Notes: a model not told the origin generated them from the sequence alone. 8,473 bases of DNA from CAYVXE01 sp964455375 (GCA_964455375.1 CAYVXE010000160.1:1-8473); one strand, 5' to 3'. Counted from the stretch's first letter, positions 1 to 6,756 are shown. Translations and numbers: made by a program.

Positions 1-4
1 CTGC

Positions 5-46
5 CACTGCGACTTCTACCTCTGCGGTCTTTGCGCTCCCTGCGAG
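5..46. repeat. Short TGCG repeat with 9-nt period, intergenic
   Basis: Three adjacent 9-nt units of the form YYYTGCGNN lie at 20-28, 29-37 and 38-46 (CTCTGCGGT, CTTTGCGCT, CCCTGCGAG). A fourth related unit lies at 5-13 (CACTGCGAC), separated by 6 nt. The unit resembles the dispersed TTTGCG-type intergenic repeats I recall from some environmental bacterial genomes, but that similarity is from memory. Both open frames across the block translate to periodic Leu/Arg or Cys residues, which is what a 9-nt repeat gives, so coding is unlikely. The left boundary may lie outside the window. Confidence 0.5.
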
Positions 47-63
47 AGCAAACCCGTGTACCC

Positions 64-86
64 GATTTTCCCATTTTCGATTTTCC
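64..86. repeat. A/T-rich ATTTTC short repeat
   Basis: ATTTTC occurs three times in 21 bases, at 65-70, 73-78 and 80-85. GATTTTCC occurs at both 64-71 and 79-86. The block directly follows the TGCG repeat and lies in the same non-coding spacer. It may be part of the same composite repeat or simple low complexity. No function can be read from it. Confidence 0.35.
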
Positions 87-98
87 AATAACGAATTA

Positions 99-129
99 CC
101 CGGCATAGCTTCAAGTTTGTCGGGGTTTT
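99..129 (+). terminator. Possible intrinsic terminator upstream of yebC
   Basis: CCCGGCA at 99-105 can pair with TGTCGGG at 118-124, giving seven base pairs including one G-T, around a 12-nt loop. A G and four Ts (126-129) follow. This is the layout of a Rho-independent terminator for a transcript entering from the left, and it would insulate the yebC operon from its upstream neighbour. The loop is large and the T-tract short, so termination would be weak at best. It could equally be a chance hairpin. Confidence 0.35.
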
Positions 130-159
130 GTACGTGTAATAGGCTCAAAAATATTTTAC

Positions 160-188
160 TTGAAAACCGCTTTAAAATGTATTAAATT
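160..188 (+). promoter_or_regulatory. Weak candidate promoter for the yebC operon
   Basis: TTGAAA at 160-165 (four of six matches to TTGACA) is followed after 17 nt by TAAATT at 183-188 (four of six to TATAAT). A start near 195 would leave a leader of about 20 nt before the yebC ATG, with the ribosome binding site inside it. An alternative -10, TAAAAT at 173-178, matches five of six but has no convincing -35. The region is A/T-rich, so chance matches are expected. Confidence 0.3.
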
Positions 189-202
189 AAAGGCAATTTG
201 TC

Positions 203-209
203 AGGAGGT
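203..209 (+). promoter_or_regulatory. Ribosome binding site of yebC
   Basis: AGGAGGT at 203-209 is a full Shine-Dalgarno match, four bases before the ATG at 214. It decides the start of yebC. The same frame is open back to a TTG at 160, but that codon has no such site and would add 18 residues ahead of the conserved MSGHSKW N-terminus. Confidence 0.88.
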
Positions 210-213
210 TTTC

Positions 214-963
214 ATGTCAGGTCATTCTAAGTGGAGCACCATCAAACGGAAGAAGGAAAAAGTTGATGCTGCTCGGGGTAAAGTGTTTACACGACTGATT
301 AAAGAAATAACCATCGCAGCCCGTGAAGGCGGTGGTGATGAATCTGCAAATCCGAGGTTAAGAACAGCGGTTGCATCTGCAAAGACTGCAAACATGCCGT
401 CAGCCAATATCGATAGAGCTATAAAAAAGGGTACGGGGGAGCTCCCGGGAGTGATATACGAAGAAGGGATTCTTGAGGGCTATGGGCCCGGTGGTGTCGC
501 TTTGTACATCGATATTTTAACGGACAACCGCAAGCGCACGGTTGCAGACGTCAGGCACATTCTCAGTAAGCATGGTGGGAATTTAGCAGAATCAGGAGCG
601 GTGGCCTGGATGTTTGAAAAAAAAGGACTGGTGACATTGCCTAAAGGAGAGTTAGACGAAGATGATCTTCTCATGGTGGTTATGGAAGCAGGTGCAGAAG
701 ATCTCCAAGGTGAAGACGATATGTTTGAAATAACAACGGCGTTGGAAGATTTGGAGAGCGTGAAAGCTGCTTTGGAAGCTAAAGGAATTGACTATGAGAG
801 TGCCGCACCGACGATGTATCCGAAAAACACGGTGAAAGTCGAGGGTAAGAATGCGGAACAACTTCTTAAGTGTCTGGATTTACTTGAAGACCATGACGAT
901 GTGCAGACCGTTTATTCGAATTTCGATATAGATACGTCGATCTTAGAGCAGATGGAGTCTTAA
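214..963 (+). CDS. yebC: YebC/PmpR/TACO1 family protein
   Basis: The protein has 249 residues, the usual length for YebC. It opens with the family signature MSGHSKWSTIKRKK, followed by ARGKVFTRLIKEI (residues 20-32), LEGYGPGGVA (87-96) and LTDNRKRT (102-109). The conserved segment ending in AVAWMF is at 129-134. Family members were described as transcriptional regulators (PmpR) and, for mitochondrial TACO1 and some bacterial homologues, as translation factors that help ribosomes through difficult peptides such as proline runs. Sequence alone does not say which role applies here, nor which YebC subgroup this is. The start is set by the AGGAGGT site. The stop lies 4 bp before the ruvC GTG, and yebC directly upstream of ruvC is a widespread bacterial arrangement. 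It is cytoplasmic, with no signal peptide or membrane segment visible. Confidence 0.96.
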   Translation: MSGHSKWSTIKRKKEKVDAARGKVFTRLIKEITIAAREGGGDESANPRLRTAVASAKTANMPSANIDRAIKKGTGELPGVIYEEGILEGYGPGGVALYIDILTDNRKRTVADVRHILSKHGGNLAESGAVAWMFEKKGLVTLPKGELDEDDLLMVVMEAGAEDLQGEDDMFEITTALEDLESVKAALEAKGIDYESAAPTMYPKNTVKVEGKNAEQLLKCLDLLEDHDDVQTVYSNFDIDTSILEQMES

Positions 964-967
964 CCCG

Positions 968-1447
968 GTGCGAATTCTTGGCGTGGATCCCGGCACCATC
1001 ATCTTGGGGTTCGCAGTGGTTGAAGAAATAAAAAAGGAGTGTCGGGCAGTAGACTTCGGTTGTTTGAAATTTTCCATGAAAGCGCCATTCCCGCAGCGAT
1101 TGAAGGCGATTTATGACGGGTTGACGGAGGTGATTGAAAAATACAGGCCGGATGAATTCGCTATCGAGAATCTGTTTTATGCGGAAAATGCAAAAGTGGC
1201 TATTAAAATGGGGCATGCGAGAGGGGTCGCGATATTAGCAGCGGTGAATAAACAAATTCCCACCTCAGAATACACACCCAAAGAAATAAAACAGTCTGTG
1301 GTTGGAAACGGGTCGGCTTCAAAGCAGCAGGTTCAGAAGATGGTTCAGCAGATTTTATCTTTGCGTGAAGTTCCGGTGCCGTATGATGCCTCAGATGCTC
1401 TGGCGGTGGCATTGTGCCATGTGCACCGCATGGAAAGGAAACTATGA
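968..1447 (+). CDS. ruvC: Crossover junction endodeoxyribonuclease RuvC
   Basis: RuvC resolves Holliday junctions by paired nicks after RuvAB branch migration, acting as a dimer in the cytoplasm. The 159-residue product has the RNase-H-like fold signature and all four metal-binding acids: D7 in GVDPGT, E67 in FAIENLF, and D140 and D143 in YDASDALAVA. The C-terminal helix with HVH at 151-153 fits the family. The segment YTPKEIKQSVVGNG (102-115) is also typical. The start is a GTG, 4 bp after the yebC stop, with a GGAG at 954-957 inside the end of yebC as a modest ribosome binding site. Its stop overlaps the ruvA start as ATGA at 1444-1447, implying translational coupling. Nothing is missing or truncated. 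Confidence 0.97.
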   Translation: MRILGVDPGTIILGFAVVEEIKKECRAVDFGCLKFSMKAPFPQRLKAIYDGLTEVIEKYRPDEFAIENLFYAENAKVAIKMGHARGVAILAAVNKQIPTSEYTPKEIKQSVVGNGSASKQQVQKMVQQILSLREVPVPYDASDALAVALCHVHRMERKL

Positions 1448-2031
1448 TTGGCTGGCTAAAAGGCAATCTTGCAGAAAAGACACCCACTCGAATTGTTGTT
1501 GATGTGCAGGGCGTTGGCTATGAACTTCTTGTACCGGTTTCAACGTTTGAACAGTTGGGAGAAATCGGTGCAACGATAAAAGTGTTGACTTATCTGCATG
1601 TACGTGAGGACATTTTACAGCTCTACGGGTTTCATTCGACGAAGGAGAAACAGATGTTTTTGAGTCTGCTCAGCATTTCCGGAATCGGCCCCAAGTTAGC
1701 GTTGGGGATTTTGTCCGGTAATTCCGTGGATGAACTCACGGTGAAAATAGCCAACGGCGACGTCGATAGTCTCACCAGACTTCAGGGGGTGGGTAAAAAA
1801 ACCGCCCAGAGACTGGTGATGGAATTGAAGGATAAATTTGTGGAAATAGCCGGAACAACCGCGACGGCAGTTCCGGCATCCAGTGTGTTAAACAGCAAAC
1901 AGCAGGAAGCTGTTCTGGCGCTGGTTTCCTTAGGGTTTAGTAGAACCGCGGCGGAAAAGACGTTAGCCGGCATCATTGCCAAAGAGCCGGATCTGGGCGT
2001 TGATGATATGATCAGGCGGGCATTAAAATAA
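1444..2031 (+). CDS. ruvA: Holliday junction branch migration protein RuvA
   Basis: RuvA binds four-way junctions as a tetramer and recruits two RuvB rings. The protein has 195 residues, close to the family norm. Residues 1-62 are the OB-fold domain (MIGWLKG start, VGYEL at 24-28) with the acidic pin E55-D56 in HVREDILQLYGF. Two helix-hairpin-helix motifs follow, SISGIGPKLA (77-86) and LQGVGKKTAQRLV (113-125). After a linker of about 15 residues, domain III (about 150-195, with ALVSLGFSRTAAE) is the RuvB-contacting part. I chose the ATG at 1444 over an in-frame ATG at 1414. The N-terminal MIGWLKG is the conserved family start, AAAGGA at 1434-1439 is a suitable ribosome site, and the ATGA overlap with ruvC is typical of coupling. 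Confidence 0.97.
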   Translation: MIGWLKGNLAEKTPTRIVVDVQGVGYELLVPVSTFEQLGEIGATIKVLTYLHVREDILQLYGFHSTKEKQMFLSLLSISGIGPKLALGILSGNSVDELTVKIANGDVDSLTRLQGVGKKTAQRLVMELKDKFVEIAGTTATAVPASSVLNSKQQEAVLALVSLGFSRTAAEKTLAGIIAKEPDLGVDDMIRRALK

Positions 2032-3063
2032 ATGGATATGATAGAAGACGAACGGCCAACATCTCCCGAGCAGTTTGCAGACGATCAGGACCTTGATACA
2101 TCGCTGCGTCCGAAAACTTTTGTGGATTTTGTCGGCCAGGAAAAGTTGAAAGAGAATTTGCAGGTTTTCATCAGCGCGGCCAAAGGCCGGGATGAGGCGC
2201 TGGATCACGTTCTGTTTTACGGACCGCCGGGACTGGGGAAAACCACCCTGTCGCATATCATCGCTACGGAATTGGGCGTGAATATTAAAGTGACGTCCGG
2301 GCCGGCGTTTGATAAACCGGCGGATTTGGCCGGGCTCTTGACCAATCTGAATGACCGGGATGTTTTGTTTATCGATGAAATTCATCGCTTAAATCGTGTG
2401 GTGGAAGAGTATCTGTATCCGGCCATGGAAGATTACACGCTGGATATCATTATCGATAAAGGAGCTAACGCCCGGACAATCCAAATAAAACTGCCGAATT
2501 TCACGCTGATCGGGGCGACGACCCGAGCCGGACTGCTGACGTCGCCGTTGCGCTCACGGTTTGGTGTGGTGAACCGTTTGGATTTTTATAAACCTGAAGA
2601 ACTGTTCTTGATCATCCGCCGGTCGGCAAAAATTTTGGATATTGAAATTGAAGAGGCAGCGGCGATGGAAATTGCACGTCGGTCAAGGGGAACGGCGAGA
2701 ATCGCCAATCGTCTCACCCGCCGCATCAGAGATTTTGCACAAATTGAGGGCGACGGTAAGATTTCCAACGATATTACCAAGCAGTCTTTGCTTCGTTTAG
2801 ATGTGGACGAACTTGGTCTGGACGATATGGACAAACGAATCCTGAATGTGATGCTGGACAAGTTTAACGGTGGGCCGGTGGGCATTAGCACCCTGGCGGT
2901 CGCTATTGGCGAGCAGGGCGAGACGCTTGAGGAAATTTATGAGCCTTTCTTAATTCAGGAAGGATTGATTCAAAGAACGCCGCGCGGCCGGGTGGCTACT
3001 GAATTAGCCTATCGTCATTTAGGAAAAATAAAAAAAAGGTCACACCAACAAAAGTTATTTTAA
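2032..3063 (+). CDS. ruvB: Holliday junction helicase motor subunit RuvB
   Basis: RuvB is the AAA+ ATPase ring that pumps DNA through the RuvA-bound junction. The 343-residue protein shows Walker A GPPGLGKTT (64-72, with K70), Walker B LFIDEIH (112-118, with D115 and E116), sensor 1 GATTRAG (161-167), and the arginine-finger segment SPLRSRFG (171-178). Sensor 2 lies in RGTARIANR (219-227), where most RuvBs I recall have a proline (RGTPRIANR). The C-terminal winged-helix domain has GPVGISTLA (281-289) and LIQRTPRGR (312-320). The ATG at 2032 directly abuts the ruvA stop. A second in-frame ATG at 2038 is possible, since the nearest purine-rich stretch (2014-2020) is weak for either. An A8 run at 3030-3037 lies just before the divergent C-terminal tail (see findings). 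Confidence 0.97.
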   Translation: MDMIEDERPTSPEQFADDQDLDTSLRPKTFVDFVGQEKLKENLQVFISAAKGRDEALDHVLFYGPPGLGKTTLSHIIATELGVNIKVTSGPAFDKPADLAGLLTNLNDRDVLFIDEIHRLNRVVEEYLYPAMEDYTLDIIIDKGANARTIQIKLPNFTLIGATTRAGLLTSPLRSRFGVVNRLDFYKPEELFLIIRRSAKILDIEIEEAAAMEIARRSRGTARIANRLTRRIRDFAQIEGDGKISNDITKQSLLRLDVDELGLDDMDKRILNVMLDKFNGGPVGISTLAVAIGEQGETLEEIYEPFLIQEGLIQRTPRGRVATELAYRHLGKIKKRSHQQKLF

Positions 3064-3086
3064 TGATGGATTATATTAATACGGGT

Positions 3087-3094
3087 AAAGGGAG
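3087..3094 (+). promoter_or_regulatory. Ribosome binding site of queA
   Basis: AAAGGGAG at 3087-3094, six bases before the ATG at 3101, is a good Shine-Dalgarno match. It lies in the 37-bp gap after ruvB, the largest gap inside the nine-gene run. This suggests that queA is translated independently of ruvB. Confidence 0.75.
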
Positions 3095-3100
3095 TGAATT

Positions 3101-4129
3101 ATGAAATTGTCTGATTTTAAGTACAAATTGCCGGAAAAATTAATTGCACAATATCCTGTGGAAAAGCGGGACAGATCCCGGTTGATGGTTCTCAACCGCG
3201 AAAAACAAGCCGTCACAGAGAAAGTGTTTAAGGATCTCATTGACTATTTGAATCCCGGTGATTGTCTTGTTGTCAATGAAACCAAAGTGTTTCCGGCAAG
3301 GCTGATGGGAACCAAAGACAAAACAGATGCAAAAGTAGAGATTTTCCTTCTGCGAGAGTTGGAAAACGGTTTGTGGGAGGTGCTCGTGCGACCGGCCCGA
3401 AAAGTGCGGGTCGGGAATCGTCTCTCAGTCAACAATAAACTTTATTGTGATGTCATCGACAATACCGTTTCCGGAGGCCGTGTCGTGCGCTTTATTTATG
3501 AAGGGGAATTTTTTGATATCATCGATAAAATCGGCCAATCTCCGCTGCCGCCTTATATCCATCGCGATCCGGAACCTTCGGATAAAAAACGCTATCAAAC
3601 GGTTTTTTCGAAAGTGAGAGGCGCGGTCGCGGCACCGACTGCCGGTCTGCATTTTACAAAAGACTTGTTGAAGCGCATTGAAAAGAAAGGCGTCAAGATC
3701 GTACCTGTACTCTTGCATCTCGGTCTGGGCAGTTTTCGCCCTGTGGTTGTGGAAGATTTGAGCCGACACAAAATGGACTCGGAATATTATGAAATACCGC
3801 CGCAAACGGCGCACACGATTAATGAAGTGAAACGCGAAGGCGGCAGAATCGTGGCTGTGGGAACCAGTACCACCCGGGCCCTGGAAACGGCAGTGACCTC
3901 AGAAGGCCATGCGAAACCAGCCAGAGGATGGACCGACAAATTTATTTATCCGCCTTACGATTTTAAAGTCATCAATGGACTGGTTACCAATTTTCATCTG
4001 CCGAGCTCCACATTGCTGATGCTGGTCGCTGCTTTTGCCGGCAGGGATTTCGTTTTCAAAGCGTACCGCAAAGCAATCCGGGAAAAATTTCGCTTCTACA
4101 GCTATGGTGATGCCATGCTGATTGAATAA
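3101..4129 (+). CDS. queA: S-adenosylmethionine:tRNA ribosyltransferase-isomerase QueA
   Basis: QueA transfers and isomerises the ribosyl group of S-adenosylmethionine onto 7-aminomethyl-7-deazaguanine at position 34 of GUN-anticodon tRNAs, giving epoxyqueuosine. The 342-residue protein is the usual length. It has the start MKLSDFKYKLPEKLIAQYP, then VVNETKVFPARL (57-68), AAPTAGLHFT (177-186) and LLHLGLGSFRPV (204-215). HKMDSEYYEIP (223-233), VAVGTSTTRALE (251-262), TNFHLPSSTLLML (296-308) and the terminal FYSYGDAMLI (332-341) complete the signature. In Bacillus and Clostridia queA often follows ruvAB and is followed by tgt; here tgt is absent and ispD starts 3 bp downstream. The partner enzymes Tgt and QueG or QueH must be encoded elsewhere. 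Cytoplasmic. Confidence 0.97.
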   Translation: MKLSDFKYKLPEKLIAQYPVEKRDRSRLMVLNREKQAVTEKVFKDLIDYLNPGDCLVVNETKVFPARLMGTKDKTDAKVEIFLLRELENGLWEVLVRPARKVRVGNRLSVNNKLYCDVIDNTVSGGRVVRFIYEGEFFDIIDKIGQSPLPPYIHRDPEPSDKKRYQTVFSKVRGAVAAPTAGLHFTKDLLKRIEKKGVKIVPVLLHLGLGSFRPVVVEDLSRHKMDSEYYEIPPQTAHTINEVKREGGRIVAVGTSTTRALETAVTSEGHAKPARGWTDKFIYPPYDFKVINGLVTNFHLPSSTLLMLVAAFAGRDFVFKAYRKAIREKFRFYSYGDAMLIE

Positions 4130-4132
4130 AAG

Positions 4133-4831
4133 ATGAAGGAGCTGTTTAAAACATCCGCGATTATCGTTGCCGCGGGTTCAGGAAAAAGAGTCGGAGGGTC
4201 GCTGCCAAAGCAATTTTATCAGGTAGGCGGCCGGCCGATTCTTTTTTATACACTGTCTAAATTCGATAACTGTTCTCTCATCGATGAAATTATCATCGTC
4301 GGTGAATCCGATTGGTTGAACTATATCTCAGAAGATATTGTGCAGCGATATGAATTTCAGAAAGTGACGGCAGTTGTCGCCGGTGGTAAAGAGAGACAGG
4401 ACTCTGTTTACCGTGGGATTCAATCTGTAAATAGGTCAGCAGATATGATTGCAGTTCACGATGCTGTCCGGCCCTTTGTCAGCGTTGAAAAAATTGAAGA
4501 GGTCATAAAGGCCTGTCAGCGACATGGCGCTGCCATCTTAGCAGTTTCGCCGAAAGATACCATCAAACAGGAGAGAGACGGATTTGTGGAAAAAACGCCG
4601 GAACGCAAACAGCTCTGGTGTGTGCAAACACCACAGGTTTTCAGCGTGGAAATTCTTAAAACCGCTTATGAACAGGTCATGAAACAGGGAGTCGTTTTAA
4701 CGGATGATGCCGCGGTGGTGGAACGCGCCGGCCACAAAGTGAAGATTGTTTCCGGCAACGAAGAAAATATCAAAATAACCGTTCCGCTTGATTTGAAAAT
4801 AGCGGAACTTTTACTGGAAGGCGACGTATGA
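4133..4831 (+). CDS. ispD: 2-C-methyl-D-erythritol 4-phosphate cytidylyltransferase
   Basis: IspD joins CTP and methylerythritol 4-phosphate to give CDP-ME, the third step of the MEP isoprenoid pathway. The 232-residue protein is of normal length. It carries the nucleotidyltransferase signature AAGSGKRVG (13-21) and PKQF (25-28). GGKERQDSV (84-92), VHDAVRPF (108-115), QTPQVF (165-170), LTDDAA (189-194) and the C-terminal GNEENIKITVPLDL (208-221) follow. K26 and the R in GSGKR (R19) are the expected CTP-binding basic residues. The start lies 3 bp after the queA stop with no clear ribosome site, so translation may depend on queA. Its stop overlaps the ispF ATG (ATGA at 4828-4831). The adjacent ispD-ispF pair is common in bacteria, and some species fuse the two; here they are separate. 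Confidence 0.96.
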   Translation: MKELFKTSAIIVAAGSGKRVGGSLPKQFYQVGGRPILFYTLSKFDNCSLIDEIIIVGESDWLNYISEDIVQRYEFQKVTAVVAGGKERQDSVYRGIQSVNRSADMIAVHDAVRPFVSVEKIEEVIKACQRHGAAILAVSPKDTIKQERDGFVEKTPERKQLWCVQTPQVFSVEILKTAYEQVMKQGVVLTDDAAVVERAGHKVKIVSGNEENIKITVPLDLKIAELLLEGDV

Positions 4832-5310
4832 TTCGAGTCGGCTTTGGCTATGATGTGCACCAATTGGCGCCTGGCAGACCGTTGATTCTTGGCGGTGTGA
4901 CGGTTCCGTTTGATAAAGGTCTGCTTGGGCACTCGGACGCGGATGTCTTGTGCCACGCTATTGGCGATGCGCTTTTAGGAAGTGCAGCGTTAGGAGATTT
5001 AGGAACGCACTTCCCGGATACCGATGAACGGTTTGCCGGTATTTCAAGTCTGCTTCTGCTCAAAGAGATTCGGCAATTATTGACATCCGCAGGTTTTAAA
5101 ATAAATAATATCGATTCCATGATTATCTGTGAAAAACCGAAACTTGCGCCTTTTATTTTGGACATGCGGCAAAATATAGCGGACGCACTATGTTTGAAAA
5201 CCGCACAAATATCAATTAAAGCGACAACTTCAGAAACCATGGGATTTGCGGGAAGAGGAGAGGGACTTGCGGCGTATGCAACCGTTTTAACCGAAAGCGA
5301 GACGAATTGA
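4828..5310 (+). CDS. ispF: 2-C-methyl-D-erythritol 2,4-cyclodiphosphate synthase
   Basis: IspF cyclises CDP-ME 2-phosphate to MEcPP with loss of CMP, the fifth MEP step, as a homotrimer with a divalent metal. The 160-residue product has the metal ligands D9 and H11 in GYDVHQL and H43 in LCHAIGDALLG. It also has GHSDADV (34-40), the loop LGDLGTHFPDTD (55-66) and the C-terminal KATTSETMGFAGRGEG (131-146), which carries the conserved glutamate E136. The ATG overlaps the ispD stop, and GGAAGG at 4816-4821 is a suitable ribosome site inside ispD. The stop is 2 bp before the preferred gltX ATG. The linking enzyme IspE is not in this window. Confidence 0.97.
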   Translation: MIRVGFGYDVHQLAPGRPLILGGVTVPFDKGLLGHSDADVLCHAIGDALLGSAALGDLGTHFPDTDERFAGISSLLLLKEIRQLLTSAGFKINNIDSMIICEKPKLAPFILDMRQNIADALCLKTAQISIKATTSETMGFAGRGEGLAAYATVLTESETN

Positions 5311-5312
5311 AA

Positions 5313-6743
5313 ATGGGACATGTCAGAGTCAGATTTGCACCGAGTCCTACAGGACATTTACATATTGGCAATGCTCGTACTGCAATTTTAAACTGGATTT
5401 ACGCAAGACAAACGAAGGGCTCTTGTGTTCTCCGAATTGAAGATACCGATGTGGAACGCTCCACAGCCGTTTCCGAACAATCTATTTATGAGGATTTGCA
5501 CTGGTTGGGTCTTGACTATGATGAAGGGCCTGAACAAGGTGGAGATTTCGGACCCTACCGGCAGTCGGAACGGCTGCACCTTTACGGCGAGTATTTAGAA
5601 AAATTGCAGCGTTCGGGTCATGTCTACCCGTGCTATTTTTCGGATGACGAGTTGGAGAAAATCCGCAACGCGTCCATCAAAAATGGGGAAGCACCGTATC
5701 AGCGCAGAAAGTTGGAGCATACGACTGAGCAAATCAACGCATTTGAGGCTGCGGGAAGAAAGCCCGCCTGGTTTTTTGATGTGCATCCGGGCGAAATAAA
5801 GTGGCACGATTTAATCAAAGGCAACCTGGCCATGGATGGGGAAAATGTCGGCGATTTTGTGGTGGTGCGTTCAAACAATATGCCGACGTACAATTTTGCC
5901 GCCGTCATCGATGATGCTTTAATGCAGATCACGCATGTCATTCGGGGGGATGACCATGTTTCAAACACCCCGAAACAGATTTTACTCTATGAGGCGCTTG
6001 GATTCAATCTTCCTGAATTTGCTCACACACCGATGATTTTGGGACCGGATCGAACAAGGCTTTCCAAAAGACATGGTGCGACATCCATCAATGAATTTCA
6101 GCATAAGGGATATTTACCTCAGGTGCTCATCAACTTTCTGAGTTTGTTAAGCTGGTCGTCGGAGTCTGGTGATGAGCTTCTCTCACAGGAACGCTTAATT
6201 AAGGAGTTTGATTTTAAACGCATGTCAACCTCCCCGGCGATTTTCGATACGGTAAAATTAAATTGGATGAACGGTCAGTACGTTCGTGCACTGCCGGTTG
6301 AGAAATTGCTGGAATTAGCAGAACCGTTTTTATCTGATAAAATTAAAGATGCGGGGAACCGGGAAAAGCTTGCGCAAGTTTTAAGATTGATTCAAAAAAA
6401 TATTGAGACGCTGGATCAGGTTCAGGGATTGGTAGAGCCGTTTTTTCAGGAGCGAATTCAACCCAGGGATGGGCAGGCCATCGAGGTGTCCTCAAAAGAT
6501 TCATCGCAGAAAGTTTACTGGGCGTTTATCCGCGCTTTGCAAAATGTAGATGAACTCAATGCAGATACTTTCCGCTCAATTATGAAAGAAGTCCAACAGG
6601 AATCCGGCATTATGGGAAAAGATTTATGGATGCCGATTCGTGTGGCTTTAACCGGACAGATTCACGGGCCGGAATTACCCATGGTTGCACAAATTCTCGG
6701 TAAAGAGACCTGTGAAAAATTCGTTAGACATTTCGTAGATTAA
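5313..6743 (+). CDS. gltX: Glutamate-tRNA ligase (GluRS)
   Basis: GluRS attaches glutamate to tRNA-Glu, and to tRNA-Gln in species that use the amidotransferase route. From the ATG at 5313 the protein has 476 residues. The class I Rossmann core carries RFAPSPTG (7-14) with the HIGH-type motif HIGN at 17-20, RIEDTD (41-46), GPYRQSER (80-87) and RGDDHVSNTPKQ (211-222). The KMSKS-type motif is RLSKRHGA (249-256). The C-terminal half from about 320 (LNWMNGQY) is the helical anticodon-binding domain. Only one cysteine (C107, YPCYFS) remains where E. coli GluRS has its zinc site, a common variation. A TTG at 5307, two codons upstream and overlapping the ispF stop, is an alternative start. The sequence does not tell discriminating from non-discriminating GluRS. 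Confidence 0.95.
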   Translation: MGHVRVRFAPSPTGHLHIGNARTAILNWIYARQTKGSCVLRIEDTDVERSTAVSEQSIYEDLHWLGLDYDEGPEQGGDFGPYRQSERLHLYGEYLEKLQRSGHVYPCYFSDDELEKIRNASIKNGEAPYQRRKLEHTTEQINAFEAAGRKPAWFFDVHPGEIKWHDLIKGNLAMDGENVGDFVVVRSNNMPTYNFAAVIDDALMQITHVIRGDDHVSNTPKQILLYEALGFNLPEFAHTPMILGPDRTRLSKRHGATSINEFQHKGYLPQVLINFLSLLSWSSESGDELLSQERLIKEFDFKRMSTSPAIFDTVKLNWMNGQYVRALPVEKLLELAEPFLSDKIKDAGNREKLAQVLRLIQKNIETLDQVQGLVEPFFQERIQPRDGQAIEVSSKDSSQKVYWAFIRALQNVDELNADTFRSIMKEVQQESGIMGKDLWMPIRVALTGQIHGPELPMVAQILGKETCEKFVRHFVD

Positions 6744-6756
6744 CTGGAAAATTACC

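Noticed and set aside
2..91. Cysteine-rich open frame (begins CHCDFYLCGLCAPC)
   Set aside because: The cysteines fall at the 9-nt repeat period, so the apparent motif is produced by TGCG units. There is no start codon, and the neighbouring frame gives an equally regular Leu/Arg pattern. It could only be rescued by a conserved upstream gene.
1..108. Leu/Arg-rich frame open from the window edge to a TAG near 108
   Set aside because: It has low complexity, is explained by the repeats, and resembles no family I recognise.
160..213. Eighteen-residue N-terminal extension of YebC from a TTG
   Set aside because: The family's conserved N-terminus begins at the ATG at 214, which has a consensus ribosome site. 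The TTG overlaps the candidate -35 element instead.
617..624. A8 run in yebC as a frameshift or phase-variation site
   Set aside because: A -1 shift reaches a stop at 642-644 and the zero frame encodes an intact conserved protein. Lys-Lys codons in an A/T-tolerant genome explain it.
2298..2325. Imperfect inverted repeat in ruvB (GTTT/AAAC with flanking GCCG/CGGC)
   Set aside because: It lies inside a conserved coding segment (PAFDKPAD) and needs a bulge to pair.
3064..3100. Internal promoter in the ruvB-queA gap (TATATT at 3072-3077)
   Set aside because: The -10-like match has no recognisable -35 at 16-18 nt; the A/T-rich gap makes a chance match likely.
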